This document shows positions 28,919-38,191 of a stretch of DNA of 64,000 nt, piece by piece. Each line of letters begins with the position of its first letter. Position 1 is the first letter of the stretch. The notes beneath the pieces are model-generated. The model saw only the letters and a list, made by a program, of their open reading frames with translations. It was not told where the DNA came from and did not search any database. The position numbers and the translations under genes are program-made. The stretch is from Variimorphobacter saccharofermentans. GTDB taxonomy: Bacteria; Bacillota; Clostridia; Lachnospirales; Lachnospiraceae. The stretch lies in contig NZ_JACEGA010000001.1 of the NCBI RefSeq assembly GCF_014174405.1, forward strand, positions 3,016,501-3,080,500, written 5' to 3'.

Positions 28919-29734
28919 TCATAACTCTTTTTCCCTCTTATCCGTATGCTTTTTGGCATACTCAGAGGGAGAAAGAGTTGTTACTTTTTTAAATACTCTG
29001 GAAAAATATAATTGATCCTTATACCCCACTGAACAGGCTATGGATTTTATGGATAATCCATAGGTTTCCAGCAATACACAGGCTCTTTGAATCCGATAGG
29101 CAGTAAGATAGCCGGATATTGACATTCCTGTTGCTTCCTTAAATCGTCGGAATAGATAGGTTCTATCAATCTTAACATAATCAACAATATCGGATACTGT
29201 CAGATTCTCCTTCCAGTAATTGTTTTCAATACATTCCTTAGCCAGTGTAACGTAATCCGTCTTTATGGTATTATTTGTCCTCGGGTAATTTTCTATATAG
29301 TAGGATAATAAAAGGTGCAGTCTTGCGTTTGCCCGTTCCTTCTCAAACTGCTGCATTCCCGTGCTTTCCTCAATGCGAAACAATGGTTCCAGATTAACAT
29401 TGGAGGCGGATGTAACTGGATTATGGGGTGAAAGCTGAGTCATTCGCAATAGTCGCAGTGCTTCCTCCCCCTTAAACTCAATCCATATATACTCCCATGG
29501 ATCACCTGGATCAGGATAATAAAACACCTCCATCTGAGGACATATCAGAAAGCTCTCACCAGTCTTTATAGTATATATTGTGTCGTTGGTTTCCAGACAG
29601 CCCTTTCCTGAGATAATATAATGTAGTGCATAGACATCCCGCACTCCCGGACCCCAGCGATGTAAATTGGACGGCTTATAACCATAATTAATACAGACAA
29701 GATCCTCTTGCATATGAAAATTCATCGGCTTCAT
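28919..29734 (-). CDS. AraC-family transcriptional regulator downstream of the second GH27 gene
   Basis: 271 residues. An N-terminal cupin domain (about 1-140, GPGVRDVYALHYIISGKG) and a C-terminal double HTH (about 170-265, with IACSVGYKDQLYFSRVFKK and LSPSEYAKKH). It lies 93 bases downstream of the GH27 gene at 29828 on the same strand and may share its transcript. Its 3' end contains the terminator of the converging GH27 unit. A galactoside- or arabinoside-responsive regulator is inferred from position only. Confidence 0.87.
   Translation of the reverse strand: MKPMNFHMQEDLVCINYGYKPSNLHRWGPGVRDVYALHYIISGKGCLETNDTIYTIKTGESFLICPQMEVFYYPDPGDPWEYIWIEFKGEEALRLLRMTQLSPHNPVTSASNVNLEPLFRIEESTGMQQFEKERANARLHLLLSYYIENYPRTNNTIKTDYVTLAKECIENNYWKENLTVSDIVDYVKIDRTYLFRRFKEATGMSISGYLTAYRIQRACVLLETYGLSIKSIACSVGYKDQLYFSRVFKKVTTLSPSEYAKKHTDKREKEL
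28923..28992 (+). terminator. Terminator of the GH27/Cys-rich unit, inside the 3' end of the converging araC-type gene
   Basis: A 16-bp stem, AACTCTTTTTCCCTCT (28923-28938) with 28964-28979 and one G-T pair, encloses a smaller hairpin (GTATGC/GCATAC). It is followed by GTTACTTTTTT on the plus strand. It overlaps the last codons of the opposing AraC-type gene, so the coding sequence doubles as a terminator. Confidence 0.65.
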
Positions 29735-29827
29735 ATTACACTTTCTCTTCCCTTCTGCCTTTTATCAGAAAATAATAAGACGATCGGTCTGAACTATTTC
29801 CTTAAAAGCATAATTTCTATAATAATT

Positions 29828-31120
29828 CTAAAATGTTAAACGATATAACTTTGCTCCATGTGCTGATACTTCCGTATCAAACATACTATCCTGAACCTCC
29901 AGAATCTCATTAGTCCATAATTCTTCAAACTGATATCCATGAAAGCTTTCTAATTCTATCTCATCTGCTACAATACTAATATTGCGCTTTTCATCACTGA
30001 GGTTAAATACTGCAAGGTAATACGCATTCTCCTCGGTATCCCTTGATAACCATATGGCCTGCTGACTATCCCTCATGATCTGCTTTGCACCTGATGAATG
30101 AGTTAATAAGCGCAATACCTTTTCATTCGTAATTAGCTCCAGAGTCCATTGATCCAGCTTCGGCAGTTCTGCTCCGATCATAAGCGGGGACCGGAAGATG
30201 CACCATAGAGTCATCATAGTGATCTGCTCTTCCTTGGTAAATCTCGTATAGCGCTCTTCTCCAAAACCTTTGCCGATATAACCCAGAGGGAGCATATCGC
30301 AATCCGGATAGCAACCTTCCGATACATGGTTTTGCCATAATTCACAGCGTTCAAACATATTTAACAGAAGCGGCCAGCTATCCCAGAAATCATCGGTAAT
30401 TCTCCACATGTTAGAATATTTTTCATAATGCCAGGCTTTGTTAATCAAAGCGGGTCCTGGTGACAGACTTAGGACAATAGGACGACCGGAATGTTTTATT
30501 GCCTTATGAAGCATTTCTATTTCTTTCTCGGAGGATTTCATGTCATGTCTGCAAATATCATCACATTTTACAAAATCCACACCCCACTGAGCATAGAGTT
30601 CGAAAATGGAATTATAGTACTCCTGCGCCCCTTCTCTGTCTACCTCTAATCCATACATATCCGGATTCCAAAAGCAGATGCTGGACGGGTTAGCAATTTC
30701 ATTGGCTGTCCGATTTGTTCCATATAGCTTCGTTTGCATATGTGCTGCAATTCTCGGAATGCCTCTCATAATATGAATTCCGAATTTCAAGCCCAGACTG
30801 TGTATATAATCTGCCAATGGCTTAAATCCCTGTCCGTTTGCCGAAGACGGGAACCTATCAGGACACGGTAAAAGTCTGGAATACTCATCCATCTCAACCT
30901 TCCAGAATGGAATATATTGATGCTTGTTTCTTTGTGTTCCGGTGTCGTAAGCATACCATTCAATATCTACTACAACATATTTCCATCCATAATCCTTAAG
31001 ATGGGCTGCCATATAATCCGCATTGGCTTTGACCTGTTCCTCATTCACTGTAGTATCATAATAATCATAACTATTCCAACCCATGGGCGGGGTAGGAGCG
31101 AATTTGTTTTTATTCATCAT
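29828..31120 (-). CDS. GH27 glycosidase, possible beta-L-arabinopyranosidase
   Basis: 430 residues, intracellular. The GH27 N-terminus (PTPPMGWNSYDYYD), nucleophile Asp187 in FVKCDDIC and acid/base Asp in GCYPDCDMLPLG are present. The substrate-binding loop reads VVDIEWY where alpha-galactosidases, including the one at 27.5 kb, have IDDCW. The second Asp, which contacts the galactose C6 side, is Ile. From memory, an Ile at this site was reported as a determinant of the Streptomyces avermitilis GH27 beta-L-arabinopyranosidase. This suggests a pentose substrate, but alpha-galactosidase remains possible. Divergent from the AraC-type gene at 31241. Confidence 0.85.
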   Translation of the reverse strand: MMNKNKFAPTPPMGWNSYDYYDTTVNEEQVKANADYMAAHLKDYGWKYVVVDIEWYAYDTGTQRNKHQYIPFWKVEMDEYSRLLPCPDRFPSSANGQGFKPLADYIHSLGLKFGIHIMRGIPRIAAHMQTKLYGTNRTANEIANPSSICFWNPDMYGLEVDREGAQEYYNSIFELYAQWGVDFVKCDDICRHDMKSSEKEIEMLHKAIKHSGRPIVLSLSPGPALINKAWHYEKYSNMWRITDDFWDSWPLLLNMFERCELWQNHVSEGCYPDCDMLPLGYIGKGFGEERYTRFTKEEQITMMTLWCIFRSPLMIGAELPKLDQWTLELITNEKVLRLLTHSSGAKQIMRDSQQAIWLSRDTEENAYYLAVFNLSDEKRNISIVADEIELESFHGYQFEELWTNEILEVQDSMFDTEVSAHGAKLYRLTF

Positions 31121-31240
31121 TTAATCTCCTATCAGTAATAATTTGATTTATATTCTCTTGATTTACCTATCTATATAAAGTATTATATTATTATGATTTT
31201 GTAACAACAAGAGTATTTATATGATAGGAAGGGTAATTTT

Positions 31241-32098
31241 TTGATGTCATGGCAGTTAGGAAACTACGGTTTTTATGATATTGATTGTATCGCAGAGCAA
31301 TCCTTATGTATTCACGATTTGGGAATTGAATTAAGAAGGGAGGAAAGTTATAACTTTGATAACTCCACCAGAGATTATCATGGTTATCTATTTCAATACA
31401 CCTTAGACGGATATGGCATATACAATTATCAAGGTACTTCATACAAATTAACAAAGGGTAAGGCTTTCTTCATCTCGTTTCCGGAGAATAGTCAATACTG
31501 CCTTTCACAAGAAGAAGTGGACTCTGAGTATCATTGGACCTTCTTTTATTTACATTTTTCAGGTCCTGCTGTACAACCCTTTTTTAATCGCATCCGGGAA
31601 ATATCCGGCCCTGTCTTGGAGCTGGATATCGATAGTATGCCGATCAATCTTTTTTTTGAGTTATATGATACCCTTCAAAACCAACATAGATTATCCCGCT
31701 ATACTGGTAGTGAGTGGCTCTATCGTTTTTTAATCTCCCTATTGCGAAATATAGAATTTCCACCCCATAAAGTAATAAATCCCCATGTATCTTCTGCCAT
31801 GGAATGGATGAAAAAAAATTACACTTACCAAATAAATCTGGAGGATATGTGCCCGGAGATTGGTGTTTCTTACTCCCATTTGACAAGGCAGTTCTATAAG
31901 GAGCAAGGCATTACACCTGTTCAGTTTTTAACCCAGCTTCGTCTGGAGCACGGAATGCAGCTACTATTGAATACTGATCTTCCTATAGAAAAAATAGCAA
32001 AAGAGTGTGGATTTGCATCAGCCAATTATTTTACAAAGGTATATAAAAAGGCTTTACACATTACACCCAGCGAATATCGCCAACAGCATAGGGTTTAA
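31241..32098 (+). CDS. AraC-family transcriptional regulator divergent from the second GH27 gene
   Basis: 285 residues. N-terminal cupin domain (about 10-150, including LDGYGIYNYQG and YHWTFFYLHFSG) and C-terminal double HTH (about 185-282, with IAKECGFASANYFTKVYKK and ITPSEYRQ). A GGAAGGG site lies 7 bases before a TTG (31241) and 10 before an ATG (31244), so either could be the start. It is divergent from the GH27 gene by 120 bases and followed after 32 bases by the toroid-fold gene. Confidence 0.87.
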   Translation: MMSWQLGNYGFYDIDCIAEQSLCIHDLGIELRREESYNFDNSTRDYHGYLFQYTLDGYGIYNYQGTSYKLTKGKAFFISFPENSQYCLSQEEVDSEYHWTFFYLHFSGPAVQPFFNRIREISGPVLELDIDSMPINLFFELYDTLQNQHRLSRYTGSEWLYRFLISLLRNIEFPPHKVINPHVSSAMEWMKKNYTYQINLEDMCPEIGVSYSHLTRQFYKEQGITPVQFLTQLRLEHGMQLLLNTDLPIEKIAKECGFASANYFTKVYKKALHITPSEYRQQHRV

Positions 32099-32130
32099 TA
32101 TAATAATCTCTTGATGGGAGGAATATTTAT

Positions 32131-32964
32131 ATGGCAATTGATAAGCAGAATTTAGAAGACATGGATACAATATTATCTCATAGATATGACAATGGAGCCG
32201 ACCTATGGGCAACCCCTGATAAACGATTATTAAAAGGAGCGCCTTTTTCCACTTTTGAGTGTGCATTATATCTTCTAGAGTTAGGCATGTCCTCCGATGA
32301 TCCCTTAATGAAAACTATAGCAGATTTGATTTTTAGCACCTGGAAGGAAGACGGTCGCTTCAAAATATATCCAACAGGGGGCATTTATCCTTGTCAGACT
32401 GCAATTGCCGCAAAAGTACTATGCCATATGGAATATGCTAATGATTCCAGATTAAAGGTAACCTTTCAACATTTTTTAGATACCCAGTATAATGATGGAG
32501 GTTGGAGATGCAATAAATTTTTCTTTGGACATGGACCTGAAACAGAGTATTCCAATCCACATCCCACACTCAATATTCTCGACGCTTTCCGCTTTAGCGA
32601 TTATCTGAATAATGAGCCGGTACTTGATCATGCGGTAGAATTTTTGCTTGAACATTGGGTAATACGTAAACCAATTGGTCCTTGTCATTACGGAATAGGA
32701 ACACTGTTCATGCAGGTGGAATATCCTTTTCGCAATTACAATCTCTTTGAATATGTCTATGTCCTTTCTTTTTATCAGCGGGCAAGAAACGATCGTCGTT
32801 TTCAGGAAGCATTGGAAGTACTGAAGGCAAAAGCCGTTGATGGAAAAATCATAGTGGAACGGGTTGTACCAAAATTGGCTAAACTGAACTTCTGCAAAAA
32901 AGGAGAGCCAAGTGCACTGGCGACAAGGCGATACAATGAAATTTTAGATAATCTCAAGATGTAA
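32131..32964 (+). CDS. (alpha/alpha)-toroid, prenyltransferase/terpene-cyclase-like protein of unknown role
   Basis: 277 residues with repeated helix pairs and Gly/Trp-rich turns, for example DTQYNDGGWRC, GIYPCQTAIAAKVL and KPIGPCHYGIGTLFMQ. These resemble the QW-type repeats of squalene cyclase and prenyltransferase toroids. It is too short for a cyclase, and no DxDD motif is seen. It is soluble, with no signal peptide. A strong GGGAGGA site precedes the start. It is probably co-transcribed with the AraC-type gene 32 bases upstream. Proteins of this type are annotated prenyltransferase by fold only. In this setting a sugar-binding or sugar-processing toroid is equally plausible. Confidence 0.6.
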   Translation: MAIDKQNLEDMDTILSHRYDNGADLWATPDKRLLKGAPFSTFECALYLLELGMSSDDPLMKTIADLIFSTWKEDGRFKIYPTGGIYPCQTAIAAKVLCHMEYANDSRLKVTFQHFLDTQYNDGGWRCNKFFFGHGPETEYSNPHPTLNILDAFRFSDYLNNEPVLDHAVEFLLEHWVIRKPIGPCHYGIGTLFMQVEYPFRNYNLFEYVYVLSFYQRARNDRRFQEALEVLKAKAVDGKIIVERVVPKLAKLNFCKKGEPSALATRRYNEILDNLKM

Positions 32965-32980
32965 GGATCCTGCTGATAAA

Positions 32981-33880
32981 TTATTTACCTCCAAAATCCA
33001 TAACCATATACCGATAAGAAGACGGTGTCATCTTAATGTATTTCATAAACTCCCGGTTATAGTAGCTGATATTATTAAAGCCACAGAGACTGGCTATTTC
33101 TGCAATCTTTTTCTGAGTATTCTCAAGATATTCACAGCTCTTTATTACCTTGTAACGATTTATATAGCTAAAGGGTGTCACACCTGTTAACAGCTTAAAT
33201 AACCGACAAAATTGTCCCTCACTCAGGCATGTCATAGCTGCCAGCTTCCTTAATGTTATATCCTCATTATATGAATTATGAATGTAATTCATGGCATTCT
33301 CCAGCTGTATTGAACGCTTAGAAAGCTTATTCGAAGCCTCTATCTTCGATAGGTGATTGTTATAGATACTCTGCCATATGATAAGTAGCATACCCTGCAT
33401 CTGCAGTTCCCACTGATCAACGCAATATTGGGAGAGTTCATACATTTTGATAAGAGTTTCTATTATATCCTTGTGCCAGGAAACAGCTGGCGTCAGTAAC
33501 AGTGGACAGCGCAAGCTATAATTCATAACAGGCGACACATATTTCACATAATGAGGATTAAATGATGTATCAAATAAATAATTGTGGGAAAAAACTATTG
33601 CGTAGAATTCACAGGCATTTTCGTCCAGACTTTTTGCCATATGAAGAAGATTCGGTGGTACAAAAATTGCATCCCCCGTTTGCAGAGTGTATTCCTGATC
33701 CTCTATGTAGAAGGTTGCTCCTCCTTGCTTTATCAGTAAGAACTCTACTTCATTATGCCAATGCAAATATAATACCTGCTCGGCTCCTGGAATGACCTTG
33801 GTATGATGGAACGAAATTGGTAGGAATTCTGTTCGGTGGGAAACCGTTTCTAGTAGGGAAGCATTTGGACTTGTGTACAT
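32981..33880 (-). CDS. AraC-family transcriptional regulator with cupin domain
   Basis: 299 residues from the ATG at 33880 (site GGAGGAG 8 bases upstream). A 22-codon extension is unsupported. The N-terminal cupin (about 20-110) shows LHWHNEVEFLLIKQGG and TGDAIFVPPNLLHMAKS. The C-terminal double HTH (about 200-295) ends IASLCGFNNISYYNREFMKYI, then MTPSSYR. Divergent from the GH31 gene at 34090 by about 210 bases and therefore its likely regulator. Confidence 0.88.
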   Translation of the reverse strand: MYTSPNASLLETVSHRTEFLPISFHHTKVIPGAEQVLYLHWHNEVEFLLIKQGGATFYIEDQEYTLQTGDAIFVPPNLLHMAKSLDENACEFYAIVFSHNYLFDTSFNPHYVKYVSPVMNYSLRCPLLLTPAVSWHKDIIETLIKMYELSQYCVDQWELQMQGMLLIIWQSIYNNHLSKIEASNKLSKRSIQLENAMNYIHNSYNEDITLRKLAAMTCLSEGQFCRLFKLLTGVTPFSYINRYKVIKSCEYLENTQKKIAEIASLCGFNNISYYNREFMKYIKMTPSSYRYMVMDFGGK

Positions 33881-34089
33881 TGATATTCTCCTCCTTCCTC
33901 TATGGCATGCTTCGGGACATGTATCCACTGTATACACCATGGTCACAATTGTTAGTTTCGCGATTACCTAAATCAATATCGTATTATAAATCATCAATTT
34001 TATTCAAGTAATTCCAAAGAAAAATCAATATAATTATATTGTACTGTTTCAAGATCCAATTGACAAGCATAATAAAGAGGGAGAGTTAT

Positions 34090-36066
34090 ATGAGCAAGAT
34101 TACAATTTTAGAAAATAAGATTATTTTCGAGAGACGGGACGAACTCACAGTGATTGAACCATATGGGAAAAATTGTCTAAGGTATCGATCCACTCGTAAT
34201 ATCAGTCTTTCTGACGAAGGATGGACCTTGCTTCCGCCTAATGATTGCCATTGTAAAGTAGAGGGAGATTCTACAAGTGCAACCATTACAAATGGAGACA
34301 TCTCAGCAACCATTACAACAGGTGGTGGATGGATACCAAGCATTGTAACCTACTACCGTAAAGGATCGCAGATACTGCGCTCTCGTGACGAGGGCGATGC
34401 TGTTACGAAGTTTACCCACCTCGGAGGAAACAATTATAAAGTTAAAGCCATTTTTGACAGTAATCCTGGAGAGCATTTCTATGGGCTGGGACAGGAACAG
34501 GAGGATCAGTTTGATCGAAAAGGCTGCTCCTGTAATCTACTCCACTATAATACCAAATCCACACTACCGGTATTGTACTCTTCTCTTGGATATGGCTTTC
34601 TTTGGAACAACCCCTCCCCCGGACTATGCGAAACCACTCTGAACCATACTCTCTGGTGTTCCGATAATGCATATCAGATTGATTATCTAATATGGACCGG
34701 GGACAAGCCGGCTGATGTGATGAAGATCTATTGTGATCTCACTGGTTATGCACCGAAATTCCCTCACTGGGCTGCTGGCTTCTGGCAATGTAAGCTCCGC
34801 TATGAGAGCCAGGAGGATCTTCTTGAGGTAGCAAGAAAATACCATAGCCTTGGAATCCCGGTAGCTGCCATCGTCATTGATTATTTTCACTGGACGGAAC
34901 AAGGGGATTGGAAGTTTGACCCCAAGTATTGGCCGGATCCCAAATCCATGTGCGATGAGCTGTTATCCATGGGGATTAAGCCAGTGGTGTCGGTCTGGCC
35001 TACAATTAATCCGAACAGCGAAAACTATGCTCCTATGGATGATGAAAACATGCTTGTTCGTACAGAAAATGGTCAATATGGATTATTCAATTTCTACGGA
35101 CTGCAGACCTTTATAGACCCCACCAATCCTAAAACCGGTCCCTATGTCTGGAGTAAGATTAAAGAGAATTACTATCGATATGGAATTAAGACCTTCTGGC
35201 TGGATGAAGCGGAGCCGGAGGTACATCCTCAGCAATTTCATAATCTTCGATTTTATATTGGGAATGGCGCTCAGACTGCATTATTATATCCATACTATTA
35301 TTCAAAGATATTCTATGACGGACTAAAATCAGAGAACGAGGAAGAAATCATTTCCCTAACCCGTGCTGCATATCCTGGCAGCCAACGGTTCGGCTCCTTA
35401 GTATGGAATGGCGACATTCCGTCCACCTTTGACGCTCTTCGACAAAGCGTTACCAGCGGTCTCTCCATGGCAATGTGTGGTATTCCCTGGTGGAACAGTG
35501 ATATCGGCGGGTTTCATTCTGGTGATATCGAAAGCGATTACTTCCGTGAGCTGATTGTCAGATGGTTTCAGTTCGGTCTCTTCAGTCCTGTCATGCGTCT
35601 TCATGGTGCCCGTAAAAAGACTGCCAGTCAGGTGGATCGTCATCCGGGAGTAAAGGAAACCAGCGGTGGCGATAATGAAATCTGGAGCTTCGGAGATCGT
35701 AATTACCCGATATTAAAAAGATTGATTGAGCTTCGTGAACGCCTGAAGCCTTATATCATAAAGTATATGGATATTGCTAGCGAGACTGGTTCTCCCATTA
35801 TGCGCCCCATGTTCTATGATTATTATCAGGATGACATCTGTTATACCCTTGATGATCAATATATGTTTGGCGAAGATATTCTATTTGCTCCGATTATGGA
35901 ACAGGGTGTTACGAAACGTTCGGTATATCTTCCGGAGGGAAACTGGATTAATGTCAATGACAAGTGCACCTACACTGGTGGTAAAATGCTAACTGCCACA
36001 GCCGAAATTCATGAATTTATTGCCTTTGTGAAAGAAGGAAGTGAGGTTCTTACTGTATTTTCATAA
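34090..36066 (+). CDS. GH31 alpha-glycosidase (alpha-xylosidase / alpha-glucosidase type)
   Basis: 658 residues from the ATG at 34090 (site GGGAGAG). An earlier in-frame ATG lacks one. Domain order: N-terminal beta-sandwich (about 1-215), (beta/alpha)8 barrel (about 220-560) and C-terminal beta domains. The nucleophile Asp372 lies in FWLDEAEPE and the acid/base Asp442 in VWNGDIPST, followed by GIPWWNSDIGGF. The DEAEPE form is common in xylosidase-like GH31 enzymes, but the alpha-glucosidase alternative cannot be excluded. No signal peptide, so it trims imported oligosaccharides. Divergent from an AraC-type gene. Confidence 0.9.
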   Translation: MSKITILENKIIFERRDELTVIEPYGKNCLRYRSTRNISLSDEGWTLLPPNDCHCKVEGDSTSATITNGDISATITTGGGWIPSIVTYYRKGSQILRSRDEGDAVTKFTHLGGNNYKVKAIFDSNPGEHFYGLGQEQEDQFDRKGCSCNLLHYNTKSTLPVLYSSLGYGFLWNNPSPGLCETTLNHTLWCSDNAYQIDYLIWTGDKPADVMKIYCDLTGYAPKFPHWAAGFWQCKLRYESQEDLLEVARKYHSLGIPVAAIVIDYFHWTEQGDWKFDPKYWPDPKSMCDELLSMGIKPVVSVWPTINPNSENYAPMDDENMLVRTENGQYGLFNFYGLQTFIDPTNPKTGPYVWSKIKENYYRYGIKTFWLDEAEPEVHPQQFHNLRFYIGNGAQTALLYPYYYSKIFYDGLKSENEEEIISLTRAAYPGSQRFGSLVWNGDIPSTFDALRQSVTSGLSMAMCGIPWWNSDIGGFHSGDIESDYFRELIVRWFQFGLFSPVMRLHGARKKTASQVDRHPGVKETSGGDNEIWSFGDRNYPILKRLIELRERLKPYIIKYMDIASETGSPIMRPMFYDYYQDDICYTLDDQYMFGEDILFAPIMEQGVTKRSVYLPEGNWINVNDKCTYTGGKMLTATAEIHEFIAFVKEGSEVLTVFS

Positions 36067-36171
36067 TCATCAGTAACTATAACATTAAATATCCTAAAAA
36101 ATAATAGGTAAATAGCACAACAACTGATCAAGTAAAGGATTTAAAAAGAGATCAAATAAAGAATTTAAAAA

Positions 36172-36212
36172 AATTCCGATATGGCTCTATTCCACCATAT
36201 CGGAATTCTTTT
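36172..36212. terminator. Bidirectional terminator between GH31 and the CBM9-esterase
   Basis: A perfect 13-bp stem, AATTCCGATATGG (36172-36184) with 36195-36207, has A-runs before it and T-runs after it, so it works on both strands for the converging genes. Just upstream, 36126-36171 holds two imperfect copies of a 24-base A-rich unit (GATCAARTAAAGRATTTAAA). Confidence 0.85.
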
Positions 36213-36258
36213 ATATCTATAGGAGTTAGGTATTAACGGTTGTATCGTCTAAATCGCG

Positions 36259-37983
36259 TTATTTAAACAGATCTGGTAAAATATCGTAAATATACTGATT
36301 CACCCAGTTCCATGCATGGGTACCACCTTCTGCCACGATGAAGTAGAAATTCCCTTTACTCGTATCCGATGAATAAATAAAGCTTTCCTTTAATTGCTTC
36401 ATCGCATCAACCTGTGGCTTTAGATTCGGATAAGCAATATCCAGGTTGCCTGTTGCACAGAATAAGTAATAATCCTGTGGTTTATATCCTGCTTCTTTCG
36501 CTGCCTTTGATAGATATTCTGCCGTCTCCGACGGTTTACTACTGCCAGCTTTCTGACCATATACCCAGCAGTCTCCGCTCAGTGGCATAAAATATTTGAA
36601 ATAGTCAAGACAATGAATGAAAATATACCAGGTTGTAACCGATCCCATGGAGAAACCACCGAATGCCCTGTGTTCTCTCGATGCTTTCAAATCCCTGTCC
36701 TCCGTGGATGCTGCATAGGTATGATATTTTCCTTCTATCAAGGGAACCACTGTATGGATTAACTCCTCATGGAAGAGTGCCACATCATTTTTCCCGCCGT
36801 AAAAGGATGGCGTCACTACAATAAGTGGTTCTATATCACCTTTTTCAATCATATTATCGAGGATTTTCTTCAAATCCTTGTTCTTACCTGGTCCCCCGAA
36901 GATGAGATTCTCGTTCTCTCCGCCTCCATGCATTAAATATATAACATTATATTTCTTACTTACCTTGGATTCATCATAGCCATATGGCAGATATACATTC
37001 AGCCTCTTAACATCGGTCCCGTTCTCAAGATTTACTGCAGTATATTCCAAGGTTTCAATAGTTCCCTGCTTTGTACTATTTGCGCGATATTCGTAAGGCA
37101 CTGGTTTGAAATATTTATCGTTCGCTGCCTCCTCTGTCATTTCCAATTTGTCGATTGCTTCTATAATCGCAGAATATTGCTCAACGATTTGCATCTGTGT
37201 AACGTTCTTACCAGCTAACAGCTTTTCTGCCATATTCATTGCATCAGTTACTATTTGGGAATTTTTATAAAGTGTAAAATTCAACTTCTTTGTGCTTTTA
37301 ATTAGGTTCAAGAGATCATATGGATTAAGTCCGGTAACCGAGCTCTCTGTCCTACCAGTCAATAGAATCTCACCAAACTTACTTGTATCCTTCCATGCGT
37401 TGCCAGTTGAATCGAAGACACTGATGGTGCCGACCCTTTCTGTCTCTTTTGCATCGTTGATCTGCAATTCAATTCCTAGTACCTTTCCATTGACAGGCTT
37501 AGACTTCAGCGCAATTCTTACTTCTATGATATAGCCATCCTCTACTATATGGGAACATGTGTAAAATTGCTCCACATTACCATTATCTACTGTCTGATAG
37601 TTCTCATAGTTCACTCTAAAATGTAAATCATCGATACCATATTCTTCAGACTTATCGTTATTCTCATCCAGGAAAACTTCCAGAGAATCCTGCATATAGG
37701 GTGCTTCAGGCTTCACAGACAGATATTTATCTTTTACTATTGCCAGTATGTATAAGGCATTGTCATCCCATAAGGCCTTAAATGTAGCTGATGTATCTTC
37801 ACTCCCGGTTACATATTTGGGAATAACAGCTTGTGCGTTATTCCAGATCTCATCCAATGTACCATCCATTACCGGAGAGCCGAAATATGCCACCATTCTT
37901 CCATTCGCATCAAAACCGTTTTTATCAACGGATACCTTGACCGCTTCTGATTTTACTTCCCCACTTTTATTCACCAAAAACAT
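36259..37983 (-). CDS. CBM9-like domain fused to a feruloyl-esterase-like domain, without signal peptide
   Basis: 574 residues. Residues about 25-225 form a CBM9-like xylan-binding domain (DGTLDEIWNNAQ, FKALWDDNALYILAIV, QDSLEVFLDENND). A helical linker (about 230-300) leads to an esterase domain (about 300-574) with YLMHGGGE, nucleophile motif GGFSMGS and terminal GGTHAWNWVNQYIYD. This matches esterase modules of clostridial xylanase complexes. The protein starts with MFLVNKSGEVKSEAVKVSV, which reads like the end of a preceding linker or domain, not a signal peptide. It may be the C-terminal half of a larger secreted enzyme. The start itself has a perfect AAGGAGG site and a consensus promoter, so it is expressed. 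Confidence 0.82.
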   Translation of the reverse strand: MFLVNKSGEVKSEAVKVSVDKNGFDANGRMVAYFGSPVMDGTLDEIWNNAQAVIPKYVTGSEDTSATFKALWDDNALYILAIVKDKYLSVKPEAPYMQDSLEVFLDENNDKSEEYGIDDLHFRVNYENYQTVDNGNVEQFYTCSHIVEDGYIIEVRIALKSKPVNGKVLGIELQINDAKETERVGTISVFDSTGNAWKDTSKFGEILLTGRTESSVTGLNPYDLLNLIKSTKKLNFTLYKNSQIVTDAMNMAEKLLAGKNVTQMQIVEQYSAIIEAIDKLEMTEEAANDKYFKPVPYEYRANSTKQGTIETLEYTAVNLENGTDVKRLNVYLPYGYDESKVSKKYNVIYLMHGGGENENLIFGGPGKNKDLKKILDNMIEKGDIEPLIVVTPSFYGGKNDVALFHEELIHTVVPLIEGKYHTYAASTEDRDLKASREHRAFGGFSMGSVTTWYIFIHCLDYFKYFMPLSGDCWVYGQKAGSSKPSETAEYLSKAAKEAGYKPQDYYLFCATGNLDIAYPNLKPQVDAMKQLKESFIYSSDTSKGNFYFIVAEGGTHAWNWVNQYIYDILPDLFK

Positions 37984-38078
37984 CTCCTCCTTAAGTTGAA
38001 ATATAATTCAATGTAATACACTTTCGTTCTATAATAATCTAATAAAAGTTAGTGCATTATCGATTTAGCATTGATTCA

Positions 38079-38172
38079 ATTCTATCTTATATATAGTTTC
38101 TTGTCAATATAAAATGTGTGTACTTGACATTTTATAACAGCTAGTATATATTCTAATTAGATATCTAATTAG
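38079..38172. promoter_or_regulatory. Divergent promoters with a perfect 20-bp MarR-type operator
   Basis: Plus strand: TTGACA at 38124-38129, a 17-base spacer, TATATT at 38147-38152, then directly the palindrome CTAATTAGATATCTAATTAG (38153-38172), which covers the expected start of the marR-type transcript. Minus strand, for the CBM9-esterase: TTGACA (complement of 38102-38107), 17 bases, TAGAAT (complement of 38079-38084). A second dyad, ATAAAATGT/ACATTTTAT (38109-38117 with 38127-38135), lies between the two promoters. Confidence 0.85.
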
Positions 38173-38191
38173 TAAATCAGGGGAGAGTGTC

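Noticed and set aside
36126..36171. Two 24-base A-rich repeat units before the GH31 terminator
   Set aside because: Only two imperfect copies in A/T-rich sequence. Too weak to call a repeat array or CRISPR-like structure.
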